Assembly: GCF_000695625.1 (NCBI RefSeq)
Contig: NZ_JMQI01000019.1
Span: 1 to 64,000 of the forward strand
Source of the DNA: Amycolatopsis rifamycinica
GTDB lineage: Bacteria > Actinomycetota > Actinomycetes > Mycobacteriales > Pseudonocardiaceae
Length of the DNA: 64,000 nt
Reading direction: 5' to 3'
The notes under the pieces: model-generated
What the model saw: the letters and a program-made list of their open reading frames with translations, nothing else
Told to the model about the DNA's origin: nothing
Database searches by the model: none
In this document: positions 50,960-59,161 of the stretch, piece after piece
Position numbering within the stretch: position 1 is the first letter of the stretch
Layout of the letters: each line of letters begins with the position of its first letter
Translations under genes and position numbers: made by a program

Positions 50960-51811
50960 ATGCGCTTCCAACGCCTCGGCGACGCCGGCCGCGAGATCCC
51001 CGTCGTCCTCGACGAAACCGGTGCGGCGCGGGATCTGCGGGCGCTGACCCCGGACATCGACGGCGCCTTCCTCGCCACCGGCGGCGTGGCGCGGACCCGG
51101 ACGGCGCTGCGCGACGGGACCCTCCCGGTCCTCGACCCGGCCGGCCTGCGCGTCGGCGCCCCGGTGGCCCGGCCCGGGCTGCTCGTCTGCATCGGGCTGA
51201 ACTACTCCGACCACGCCGCGGAGACCGGCGCGGCACCGCCCACGGAACCGGTGGTGTTCCTCAAGGCTGCCAACACGATCGTCGGCCCGGACGACACCGT
51301 GCTCATCCCGCGGACCAGCACCCGCACCGACTACGAGGTCGAACTCGCCGTCGTGCTCGGCGGGCGGGCGCGGTACCTGGCCACGCCGGAGGACGCCGAC
51401 GCGGTCATCGCCGGCTACGCCGTCTCGAACGACGTCAGCGAACGCGACTTCCAGCACGAACGCGGCGGCCAGTGGACCAAGGGCAAATCCTGCGAGACGT
51501 TCAACCCGCTCGGCCCGTGGCTGGTCACCCCGGACGAGGCCGGCGACCCCCAGGACCTCGGCCTGCGCCTCGCCGTCAACGGGCAGCCGCGCCAGGACGG
51601 CACCACGAAGAACATGCTCTTCGGCGTCCGGCACATCATCTGGTACCTCAGCCAGTTCATGGTGCTCGAGCCGGGCGACGTCGTGAACACCGGGACGCCG
51701 GCGGGCGTGGCGTTCGGCGCCAACGACTTCCCCTACCTGTCCGAAGGGGACGAAGTGACCGTGGCCATCGACGGCCTCGGCCGCCAGCACCACCGGATCG
51801 GCCGCGCGTGA
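50960..51811 (+). CDS. FAH-family hydrolase, probable 2,4-diketo-3-deoxy-L-fuconate hydrolase
   Basis: 283 residues from ATG 50960 (the open frame starts at 50939 inside the operator). Fumarylacetoacetase-fold motifs: LLVCIGLNYSDHAAETGAAP, VFLKAANTIVGPDDTV, TDYEVELAVVLGGRARYL, GYAVSNDVSERDFQ and MVLEPGDVVNTGTPAGVAFG. Cleaves a 2,4-diketo acid; in the fucose/rhamnose non-phosphorylative route II the products are pyruvate and L-lactate. First gene of a seven-gene plus-strand operon (hydrolase, lactonase, larABCE and no gap larger than zero bases). Confidence 0.85.
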   Translation: MRFQRLGDAGREIPVVLDETGAARDLRALTPDIDGAFLATGGVARTRTALRDGTLPVLDPAGLRVGAPVARPGLLVCIGLNYSDHAAETGAAPPTEPVVFLKAANTIVGPDDTVLIPRTSTRTDYEVELAVVLGGRARYLATPEDADAVIAGYAVSNDVSERDFQHERGGQWTKGKSCETFNPLGPWLVTPDEAGDPQDLGLRLAVNGQPRQDGTTKNMLFGVRHIIWYLSQFMVLEPGDVVNTGTPAGVAFGANDFPYLSEGDEVTVAIDGLGRQHHRIGRA

Positions 51812-52650
51812 CCGGCCGGCGCGTCGACGCGCACCACCACCTGTGGCGCACCTCCGCCCGCCGCCACGCGTGGCTGGACGGCGAGGACACCGCGGCCATC
51901 CGCCGGGACTTCACCCCGGACGACCTGCGCGTGGCCGCCCTGGGGATGGACGCCACCGTGCTCGTCCAGGTCCTGCCGGAGTTCGACGAGTCGGTGGAGT
52001 TCCTCGCGATCGCGGCCGCCGAGCCGCTCATCGCCGGCGTGGTCGGCTGGATCGACCTGACCGGTTCGCCGGCGCGGGACATCGACCGGCTGCGGTCGGC
52101 ACCGGGCGGCGAACTGCTGGCCGGCGTCCGCCACCTCGTCCAGGCCGAGCCCGACCCGCGCTGGCTGGAACGCGAAGACGTCCTGGCCGGGCTCGCGGCG
52201 GTGCGTGACGCCGGGCTGGTGTACGACCTGCTCGTGCGGCCCCATCAGCTCCCCGCGGCCACCGCGGCGGTCCGCGCGCTGCCGGAGCTCACCTTCGTGC
52301 TCGACCACCTCGCGAAACCGCCGATCGCCGCCGGGGAGCTCCAGCCGTGGGCGACGGAGCTGGCCCTCCTGGCCCGCGAGCCCAACGTCGTCGCCAAGCT
52401 GTCCGGTCTGGTGACGGAAGCCGGCCGGCCCTGGCGGGTCGAGGATCTGCGGCCGTACGCGGAAACCGCGCTCACCGCGTTCGGCCCGGACCGGCTGATG
52501 CTCGGGTCCGACTGGCCGGTGTGCCTGCTCGCCGGCACGTACGCGGAAGTCATGGACGCCGCCGACCGCCTTCTGGAAGACCTGACGCCGTCCGAACGCG
52601 ACGCCGTCCGGGGCGGAACGGCGACCCGCGTCTACGGGCTGGCGCCATGA
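51808..52650 (+). CDS. Amidohydrolase-2 family, probable L-fuconolactonase
   Basis: 280 residues, GTG in a GTGA overlap. Metal-site motif VDAHHHLW at the N-terminus, then FTPDDLRVAALGMDATVLVQ, GVRHLVQAEPD, FVLDHLAKPPI, AKLSGLV and LMLGSDWPV. These are standard for the COG3618 lactonases (fuconolactonase, rhamnonolactonase). Opens the lactone made by the AKR enzyme. Confidence 0.86.
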   Translation: MTGRRVDAHHHLWRTSARRHAWLDGEDTAAIRRDFTPDDLRVAALGMDATVLVQVLPEFDESVEFLAIAAAEPLIAGVVGWIDLTGSPARDIDRLRSAPGGELLAGVRHLVQAEPDPRWLEREDVLAGLAAVRDAGLVYDLLVRPHQLPAATAAVRALPELTFVLDHLAKPPIAAGELQPWATELALLAREPNVVAKLSGLVTEAGRPWRVEDLRPYAETALTAFGPDRLMLGSDWPVCLLAGTYAEVMDAADRLLEDLTPSERDAVRGGTATRVYGLAP

Positions 52651-53927
52651 CCGCCCGGACCGTCCGGCTCGCGTACGGCGAAACCGGCCTGGACCTGGTC
52701 ATCGATCCGGCGGTCACCACCGTCGTGACGCCCGTGCACCACCCGGTCACCGAACCCGCGGACGTGCTGCTGCGCCGGGCGTTGCGGGAACCGGTGGCCG
52801 GGCCGCCGCTGCGCGCGCGGGTGCGGCCGGGACAGACCGTCGCCATCTCGGCGTGCGACGGGACGCGGCCGCAGCCACGCGAACTGATGATCCCGGCCAT
52901 CCTCGCCGAACTCGACGGCGTCGTCCGCCTCGACGACGTCGTCATCCTGGTCGCCACCGGCACCCACCGCGGCAACACCGACGCCGAACTGCGCGCCATG
53001 TTCGGGGACGACGTCGTGGACACCGTCCGGATCGTCAACCACGACGCCCGCGACCGCGCGAGCCTGACCTGGCTGGGGCGCCACGGCGACGACGTCCCGG
53101 TGTGGCTGAACAGCGAGTGGGTCGCCGCCGACGTGCGGATCACCACCGGGTTCGTCGAACCGCACTTCTTCGCGGGGTTTTCGGGCGGCCCCAAGCTCGT
53201 CGCGCCCGGGCTGGCGGCCCTGGAGACCGTGCTGGTGCTGCACGACGCCCGCCGGATCGGGCACCCCGACGCCACCTGGGGGATCACCGAAGGCAACCCC
53301 GTGCACGACGACGTCCGCGCGATCGCCGCGGCCACCGGCGTCACCTTCGCCCTCGACGTCATCCTCAACCGCGACAAGGCGGTCATCGGCGCCTTCGGCG
53401 GCGACCTGCTCGCCATGCACGCGGCCGCGGCGCGCGCCGCCCGCGACGTCGCCATGCGGCCGGTGCCGGCGCCGTTCGACGTCGTGGTGACGACCAACTC
53501 CGGCTATCCGCTCGACCAGAACCTCTACCAGTCCGTCAAAGGGATGTCGGCGGCGCACCGGATCACCAAGCCGGGCGGGACGATCGTCTGCGCCGCGGAG
53601 TGCCGGGACGGGTTCCCCGACCACGGCTCCTACCGCGAAGTCCTCGCTTCGGCGAGTTCGCCCGCGGCCCTGCTCGCCGAGATCGCGGCCCGTCCCGTGA
53701 CCGTGCCCGACCAGTGGCAGGTCCAGATCCAGGCGAAGATCCAGGACGACTGCCGGGTCGTCGTGCACACCGGCTCCCTGACCGAGGCCGACCTCGCGAC
53801 GGCCCACCTGACCCGGACGACCGACATCGCGGCCACGGTGGCCGAGGCCCTCGACCGGGCCGGGCCGGGCGCGCGGGCCTGCGTGCTGCCGGACGGCCCG
53901 CTGACGATCCCGTACGTGCGGCCATGA
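52647..53927 (+). CDS. larA: Nickel-dependent lactate racemase family protein LarA
   Basis: 426 residues, ATGA overlap with the lactonase gene. The residues that define LarA are all present with a one-residue offset from Lactobacillus plantarum: R74 (DGTRPQ), H107 (ATGTHRGN), H173 (EPHFFAGFSGGPK), K183 (the pincer-cofactor-bearing Lys) and H199 (LHDARRIGHP). The enzyme transfers hydride via the nickel-pincer nucleotide to invert a 2-hydroxyacid. LarA homologues differ in substrate; here L-lactate from the preceding pathway is the obvious candidate. The maturation genes larB, larC and larE follow directly. Confidence 0.88.
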   Translation: MTARTVRLAYGETGLDLVIDPAVTTVVTPVHHPVTEPADVLLRRALREPVAGPPLRARVRPGQTVAISACDGTRPQPRELMIPAILAELDGVVRLDDVVILVATGTHRGNTDAELRAMFGDDVVDTVRIVNHDARDRASLTWLGRHGDDVPVWLNSEWVAADVRITTGFVEPHFFAGFSGGPKLVAPGLAALETVLVLHDARRIGHPDATWGITEGNPVHDDVRAIAAATGVTFALDVILNRDKAVIGAFGGDLLAMHAAAARAARDVAMRPVPAPFDVVVTTNSGYPLDQNLYQSVKGMSAAHRITKPGGTIVCAAECRDGFPDHGSYREVLASASSPAALLAEIAARPVTVPDQWQVQIQAKIQDDCRVVVHTGSLTEADLATAHLTRTTDIAATVAEALDRAGPGARACVLPDGPLTIPYVRP

Positions 53928-54595
53928 GCAGCGCCGACCTCGGCTTCGCGCGCGTCGACCTGGACCGCGAACACCGGCAGGGACTCCCGGAAGTCGTTTA
54001 CGGGCCGGGGAAAACCCCTTCGCAGATCGCGGCCATCGTCCGGACGCTGCTCGCCCACAACACCGGGCCGGTCCTGGTCACGCGGGTCGACGCCGAGCCG
54101 GCTCGGGCCGTGCTGGCCGAGGTCCCCCGTGGCCGGTACGCGGCCGGCGCGCGGCTGCTGGTCTGGCGCCCGGCCCCGGTGACCGCCTTCACGGTCGCGG
54201 TGGCCGCGGCCGGCACGTCCGACGGCCCGGTCGCCGAGGAAGCCGCGGAAGTCGCCGCGGCCGTCGGCCTCTCGGTGCGGGCCGTCACCGACGTCGGGGT
54301 CGCCGGCCTCCACCGCCTGCTGGCCGAGCGGGACCGGCTGCGCGAAGCCGACGTGGTCATCGTCGTGGCGGGCATGGAAGGCGCGCTGGCTTCGGCCGTG
54401 GGCGGGCTGGTCGCCTGCCCGGTGATCGCGGTCCCCACCTCCACCGGGTACGGCGCGAGCTTCGAAGGCGTCACCGCGCTGCTGGCCATGCACGCCTCCT
54501 GCGCGGCCGGGATCACCGTCGTCAACATCGACTCCGGGTTCGGCGCGGCGATGGCCGCCTTCCGGCTCGCCCAAGTGCTGCGGAGGCCACGGTGA
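53924..54595 (+). CDS. larB: Pincer-cofactor carboxylase/hydrolase LarB
   Basis: 223 residues, ATGA overlap with larA. LarB (AIR-carboxylase-like) motifs: LPEVVYGPGKTPSQIAAIV at the start, VAAAGTSDGPVAEEAAEVA, VIVVAGMEGALASAVGGLV, VIAVPTSTGYGASFEGVTAL. Carboxylates nicotinic acid adenine dinucleotide in the first step of nickel-pincer synthesis. Confidence 0.92.
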   Translation: MSSADLGFARVDLDREHRQGLPEVVYGPGKTPSQIAAIVRTLLAHNTGPVLVTRVDAEPARAVLAEVPRGRYAAGARLLVWRPAPVTAFTVAVAAAGTSDGPVAEEAAEVAAAVGLSVRAVTDVGVAGLHRLLAERDRLREADVVIVVAGMEGALASAVGGLVACPVIAVPTSTGYGASFEGVTALLAMHASCAAGITVVNIDSGFGAAMAAFRLAQVLRRPR

Positions 54596-55725
54596 GGATC
54601 TGCGTCGTTTCCCCGTTCACCGGACTGGCCGGGGACATGCTGCTGGCCGCCCTCGTCGACGCCGGCGCGCCGGCGGACCGCATCCGGGCCGCCGTCGCCT
54701 CCAGCGGGCTGACGGGCTGGGACCTGCGCGTGGAGTCCCTGCTCACCCACGGGCTGACGGCGGCTCGCGCGCTCGTGGCCGTCACCGACGACGCGACCAG
54801 CCGTTCCGCGGCCGAACTGATCGCCATGGCCGGGCGCGTCGAGCCCGCGCCGGTCGCGGAACGAGCCGTTGCCGCCCTCCGCGCGATCGCCGAAGCCGAA
54901 GGCAGGCTGCACGGGGAACCGCCTGAGCGCGTCCACCTCCACGAACTCGGCGGGCACGACACGCTCGTCGACGTCATCGGCGTCTGCGCCGCGCTGCACG
55001 CCCTTGACGTGTCCACTGTGTACTGTGGCGCGCTCCCCCTCGGCACCGGCACCGTCCGCACCGCGCACGGCGTCCTCCCCTGCCCCGCCCCCGCGACCGC
55101 GGCGCTGCTGGCGGGCGCGCGGACGGTGGGGAGCGACCTCGACGGCGAGACCGTCACGCCGACCGCGGCCGCGCTGCTGAAGGCCGTCAGTGCCCGGTTC
55201 GAGCCGCCGCCGGAGTTCCGCCTGCTGGCCACCGGCTACGGCGCGGGCACCCGGCCCCTGCCGGACCGGCCGAACGTCGCGGTCGTGTACCTCGGCGAGC
55301 CGGGGGACGCCGGCGCTCGCACGCTGGTGGTGCTCGAGACGAACCTCGACGACGTCACCGGCGAGGTGCTCGGGCACGTCGTCGGCGAACTCCTGTCCGC
55401 CGGCGCGCTCGACGCGTGGATCAGCCCGGTGACGATGAAGAAGGGCCGGCCGGCCCACGTCCTGCACGTGCTCGCCGAGCCGGAGCACGCCGCCCGGCTC
55501 GGGGACCTGGTCCTCGCCGAAACCGGCAGCCTCGGGCTGCGCGAGTACCCGGTCCGCCGCACCGCGCTCGCCCGGGAAACCGAAACGGTCGACGTCCTCG
55601 GGATGCCGGTGCGGCGCAAGCGCGGACCGCACGGGGCGAAACCCGAGCACGACGACGTCGTGGCCGCCGCGCGCGAACTCGGGCTGCCGGCGCGGGTCGT
55701 CGCGACGATCGCCGCGGGCCGCTGA
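54592..55725 (+). CDS. larC: Pincer-cofactor nickel insertase LarC
   Basis: 377 residues in one open frame, GTG overlapping larB by four bases. Motifs: SPFTGLAGDMLLAALVDAGA, RVHLHELGGHDTLVDVIGVC, LPLGTGTVRTAHGVLPCPAP, then LETNLDDVTGEVLGHV and PVTMKKGRPAHVL. LarC inserts nickel in a CTP-dependent way. In L. plantarum it needs a programmed frameshift between larC1 and larC2; here it does not. Confidence 0.92.
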   Translation: MRICVVSPFTGLAGDMLLAALVDAGAPADRIRAAVASSGLTGWDLRVESLLTHGLTAARALVAVTDDATSRSAAELIAMAGRVEPAPVAERAVAALRAIAEAEGRLHGEPPERVHLHELGGHDTLVDVIGVCAALHALDVSTVYCGALPLGTGTVRTAHGVLPCPAPATAALLAGARTVGSDLDGETVTPTAAALLKAVSARFEPPPEFRLLATGYGAGTRPLPDRPNVAVVYLGEPGDAGARTLVVLETNLDDVTGEVLGHVVGELLSAGALDAWISPVTMKKGRPAHVLHVLAEPEHAARLGDLVLAETGSLGLREYPVRRTALARETETVDVLGMPVRRKRGPHGAKPEHDDVVAAARELGLPARVVATIAAGR

Positions 55726-56534
55726 TGAACGGCACCCGGCTCGTCGCGCACCTCGCCGGGATCGGCCGGCTCGCGGTGGCGTTCTCCGGCGGTGCCGACT
55801 CGGCGCTGGTGCTCGCGGCCGCCGTCCGCGCCCTCGGCCCGGCGGACGTGCTCGCCGTGACGGCGAACTCCGCCAGCCTGGCCGCGGTGGAACTGGCCGC
55901 CGCGCGGGAGATCGCGGCCGACCTCGGCGTCCGCCACCTCACCCCGCCGACCGGCGAACTGGCCGAGCCGGGGTACACGGCCAACGGGCGTCAGCGGTGC
56001 TACTTCTGCAAGACCACCGTGCTCACGGCGATCGCCGAAGTGGCCGTCGATCACGGGTTCCCGGCGCTGGCCACCGGCACGAACGCCGACGACGCCGTCG
56101 ACCCGTTCCGGCCGGGCATCCGCGCGGGCGACGAACTCGGCGTGCACACCCCGCTGCGGACCCTCCGGCTGTCCAAAGAGGACGTGCGCGCCATCGCCCG
56201 GCACTGGGGCCTGGACTGGGCGGACAAGCCGGCGGCGCCCTGCCTGGCGAGCCGGGTCCGCTACGGCGTCCCGATCACGACGGCCACGCTGGCGCGGGTG
56301 GAACAGGCCGAATCGGCGGTGCGCGCGTACCTGGACGACCGTAGCCTGCCCTCCCGTGACGTGCGCGTCCGCGACCTCGGCGGAACCGCCCGGATCGAGC
56401 TCGACGCCGCCGTGGCCGCCGAGGTCCGCGACGACCCGCGGTTGGTGGATGCCGTGCGGGCGCGTGGTTTCGCCGAGGCGGCCGTCGCGCCCTTCCGCTC
56501 CGGCGGCCTCAACCACGAATCCACGGCGGGGTGA
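55725..56534 (+). CDS. larE: Pincer-cofactor sulfur transferase LarE
   Basis: 269 residues, one-base overlap with larC. PP-loop ATPase: AFSGGADSALVLAAA (pyrophosphate loop, 20-34), RCYFCKTTVL, ATGTNADDAVDPFRPG and KPAAPCLASRVRYG with Cys173, the counterpart of the sacrificial Cys176. It donates its Cys sulfur to the cofactor precursor. It completes larABCE; larD (glycerol/lactic acid channel) is absent. Confidence 0.92.
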   Translation: MNGTRLVAHLAGIGRLAVAFSGGADSALVLAAAVRALGPADVLAVTANSASLAAVELAAAREIAADLGVRHLTPPTGELAEPGYTANGRQRCYFCKTTVLTAIAEVAVDHGFPALATGTNADDAVDPFRPGIRAGDELGVHTPLRTLRLSKEDVRAIARHWGLDWADKPAAPCLASRVRYGVPITTATLARVEQAESAVRAYLDDRSLPSRDVRVRDLGGTARIELDAAVAAEVRDDPRLVDAVRARGFAEAAVAPFRSGGLNHESTAG

Positions 56535-56580
56535 GGCGTTCAGCCGTCGAGCCGCCGCCGCCCGGGCGCCGTCACGGAGC

Positions 56581-57597
56581 TCAGCGGCCCCGCGATCCCG
56601 GGCGGCCGGCGTCACCGGCCGCGCGGGTGGCCCGGCCGGCCAGGTCCGCGAAGGCCGCGCGCAGCTGCGGCGGGTCCACCACTTCGAGCTCGCCTCCGAA
56701 GCGCAGCAAGCCGGCGGCGAGCGCCGCCCAGGACCAGGACCCGGTCAGCAGCCGGGTCTTCCCCGGGGCGATTTCCGCCACGACGCCGTCGCCGGCGAAC
56801 GGCGCCACCTCGGCCACCGGCAGGGCGAGGACCACCTCGCCCCGGCACGGCCACGCATCCGCGTCGGATCCCTTGAAGCGGGCGGAAAGGAACGTCGCGA
56901 CGTCGCCGCCCGGCACCTCCCGCGGCGTGAACCGCGGTCCGTTCGGCACGCGCAGGCGCAGCCGGTCGACGCGGTAGGTCCGCCAGTCCGCGCGGACGGC
57001 GTCCCACCCGACCAGGTACCACCGTCCACTCCGGACGACGAGGTGGTGCGGCTGCACCCGGCGCGGCGGCCGGGGTCCGTCGTCCGCCGGACGGGACGGG
57101 GACTCGTAGTCGAACCGGATCTCCTCGGTGGCCCGGATCGCCGCACTCAGCGCCAGCAGGACCTCCGTGCCGACCTGGACCCCCGCGCCCCCGGCGGCGG
57201 CGACCTCCAGCCCGTCGACGCGCTGCCGCAGCCGCGACGGCAGCACCTGGCGCACGGTGGCCAGCGCCCGCGCAGCGGCTTCCTCGATGCCCGCGCCGGT
57301 CCCGACGGCGATCCGCAGCGCCACCGCGAGCGCGACCGCCTGGTCCTCGTCGAACAGCAACGGCGGCAGGTGGCTGCCGGCTTCGAGCCGGTAGCCGCCG
57401 TCGGGTCCCTTGACCGCCCGCACGGGGTAGCCGAGCTCCCGCAGCCGGTCGACGTCCCGGCGCACGGTCCGCTCGCTCACACCCAGCCGGCCGGCGAGCA
57501 GCGCGCCGGGCCAGTCCCGGCGGGCCTGCAGCAGGGACAGCAGCGAGAGCAGGCGACTCGAGGTCGCCGTCGAGGACGCGGTCGGCACGGATTTCAT
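56581..57597 (-). CDS. WYL-domain transcriptional regulator
   Basis: 338 residues from ATG 57597; the upstream extension runs through the next promoter. HTH_11 at the start (RLLSLLSLLQARRDWPGALL, AGRLGVSERTVRRDVDRLRE), PVRAVKGPDGGYRL, then the WYL domain around 140-230 (VQPHHLVVRSGRWYLVGWDA, WRTYRVDRL) and a WCX C-terminus. WYL proteins bind nucleic acid or nucleotide ligands. Divergent from the VOC gene, which it probably controls. Confidence 0.86.
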   Translation of the reverse strand: MKSVPTASSTATSSRLLSLLSLLQARRDWPGALLAGRLGVSERTVRRDVDRLRELGYPVRAVKGPDGGYRLEAGSHLPPLLFDEDQAVALAVALRIAVGTGAGIEEAAARALATVRQVLPSRLRQRVDGLEVAAAGGAGVQVGTEVLLALSAAIRATEEIRFDYESPSRPADDGPRPPRRVQPHHLVVRSGRWYLVGWDAVRADWRTYRVDRLRLRVPNGPRFTPREVPGGDVATFLSARFKGSDADAWPCRGEVVLALPVAEVAPFAGDGVVAEIAPGKTRLLTGSWSWAALAAGLLRFGGELEVVDPPQLRAAFADLAGRATRAAGDAGRPGSRGR

Positions 57598-57699
57598 GGT
57601 GCCACGAGAAGCGGACGTTCCCTGACCGCTACCGCTGCGATCGTGGCTCTCGTCGCCGGGACCTCCGAGCGACACCACTCCTCGAGAAAGACCGATTCC

Positions 57700-58164
57700 A
57701 TGTCGCTCACCGCTGTCGCCCACCTCAACTTCACCGGCCAGGCCCGCGAGGCGCTCGAGTTCTACCGGTCGGTCTTCGGCGGCCAGGCCACGATCGTCAC
57801 CTACGGCGACTTCGGGATGCCCGCCGCACTGCCCGACGCGGGCAAGGTGGTGTTCGGCCAGGTCACCGCGGACAACGGCTTCAGCGTCATGGCCTACGAC
57901 GTCCCCGGCACCGACGGCCCGGCCACCCCGGCCGCGCCGACGACGCGCCGCGAAAACGGCACCACGATCACCAAGGAGCCCTTCTTCCTGTCCGTCCGCG
58001 GCGCCACCGTCGAGGAGGTCTCGCCGGTGTGGAAGGGCCTGGCCGAGGGCGCGACCGTCATCGAAGAGTTCGGCCCGGCCCCGTGGGCGCCGGCGTTCGG
58101 CATGCTGGCCGACCGCTTCGGCGTCACCTGGATCATCGACGTCGCCGCCGGGTACCAGGGCTGA
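57700..58164 (+). CDS. VOC-family protein (PhnB-like)
   Basis: 154 residues from ATG 57700. PhnB-type glyoxalase fold: HLNFTGQAREALEFYRSVFG at the start, VVFGQVTADNGFSVMAYDVP, ITKEPFFLSVRG and the end FGMLADRFGVTWIIDVA. Conserved metal ligands are partly present. Function of this group is unknown. Divergent from the WYL regulator. Confidence 0.82.
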   Translation: MSLTAVAHLNFTGQAREALEFYRSVFGGQATIVTYGDFGMPAALPDAGKVVFGQVTADNGFSVMAYDVPGTDGPATPAAPTTRRENGTTITKEPFFLSVRGATVEEVSPVWKGLAEGATVIEEFGPAPWAPAFGMLADRFGVTWIIDVAAGYQG

Positions 58165-58179
58165 TCGGGAACCCGCCCC

Positions 58180-59121
58180 TCACCGGGGCCGGAACGTCTT
58201 CCGGTACGCGCTCGGGCTGACCCGCACGGTCTGGGCGAACTGGACGCGGAAGTTGCTCGGCGACGGGAAGCCGACCTGGCCGGCGATGCGGTCGATCGTG
58301 TGGTCGGTCAGCTCCAGCAGCTCCTGCGCGTGCCGGATCCGCACTCCGGTCAGCCACTGGATCGGGCTCTGCCCGGTCTCGGCGTGGAAGTGGCGGGTCA
58401 GCGTGCGGGTGCTCATGCCCGCCGCGTCGGCGATGTCGGCGAGGGTGAGCGGGCGGTGGGCGTTCTCTTCGATCCACGCCAGCGCCTTCTCCAGCGTCGC
58501 GGTCTGGTAGGTCGGCCGGTTGCGGAGGATGTACTGGCCCTGCCCGCCGGTGCGCTGCAGCGGCGCGACGGCCAGCCGGGCGGCGTCGGCGGCCACCGCG
58601 GCGCCGTAGTCGCGTTTCACGATGTGCAGGCACATGTCCAGGCCCGCCGACGCGCCCGCGGACGTCAGGATCTGCCCGTTGTCGACGTAGAGCGCGTCCG
58701 GTTCGACCCGCACCGCCGGGTACCGGCGGGCCAGCTCGTCGGTGGCGAGCCAGTGGGTGGTCGCGCGCTGCCCGTCGAGCAGCCCGGCCTCGGCCAGGGT
58801 GAAGGCGCCGACGCAGATCGAGGCGACCCGCGTCCCGCGCGCCACGGAAGCGCGCAGGAACTCCGCCACGCCGTCCGGTGCGGGCCGGTCGGGGTCGTTC
58901 CGCCCGGGGACGACGACGAGGTCGGCGCGCACGACCTCGTCGAGCCCGGCGTCGACCTGGAGCCGCACCGGACCGGCCCCGACCACCGGCTCCGGCCCGG
59001 CGACGACGACCCGGTAGCCCCCGCGGCCGTCCGGCAGCCGGACCCGGCCGAGCGTTTCGATCGGTGTGGCCAGATCGAAGGCGATCACGTCGTCGAGCGC
59101 CAGCACCGCAACCGTGTACAT
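58180..59121 (-). CDS. GlxA-like AraC-family regulator (DJ-1/PfpI plus HTH)
   Basis: 313 residues. N-terminal DJ-1/PfpI domain (1-165): VAVLALDDVIAFDLATPIET, LVVVPGRNDP and the nucleophile elbow ASICVGAFTLAEAG with its Cys; TSAGASAGLDMCLHIV. C-terminal AraC helix-turn-helix pair (220-313): LADIADAAGMSTRTLTRHFH and QVGFPSPSNFRVQFAQT. Typical of regulators of amine or aldehyde metabolism. Neighbours give no clear target. Confidence 0.87.
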   Translation of the reverse strand: MYTVAVLALDDVIAFDLATPIETLGRVRLPDGRGGYRVVVAGPEPVVGAGPVRLQVDAGLDEVVRADLVVVPGRNDPDRPAPDGVAEFLRASVARGTRVASICVGAFTLAEAGLLDGQRATTHWLATDELARRYPAVRVEPDALYVDNGQILTSAGASAGLDMCLHIVKRDYGAAVAADAARLAVAPLQRTGGQGQYILRNRPTYQTATLEKALAWIEENAHRPLTLADIADAAGMSTRTLTRHFHAETGQSPIQWLTGVRIRHAQELLELTDHTIDRIAGQVGFPSPSNFRVQFAQTVRVSPSAYRKTFRPR

Positions 59122-59161
59122 AGCGCAAACGTACGCCGCGTGGCGGGATCCAGTCGGCCGG

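Noticed and set aside
52647..56534. Nickel riboswitch or frameshift signal in the lar genes
   Set aside because: The genes overlap end to start with no leader, and larC is a single continuous frame.
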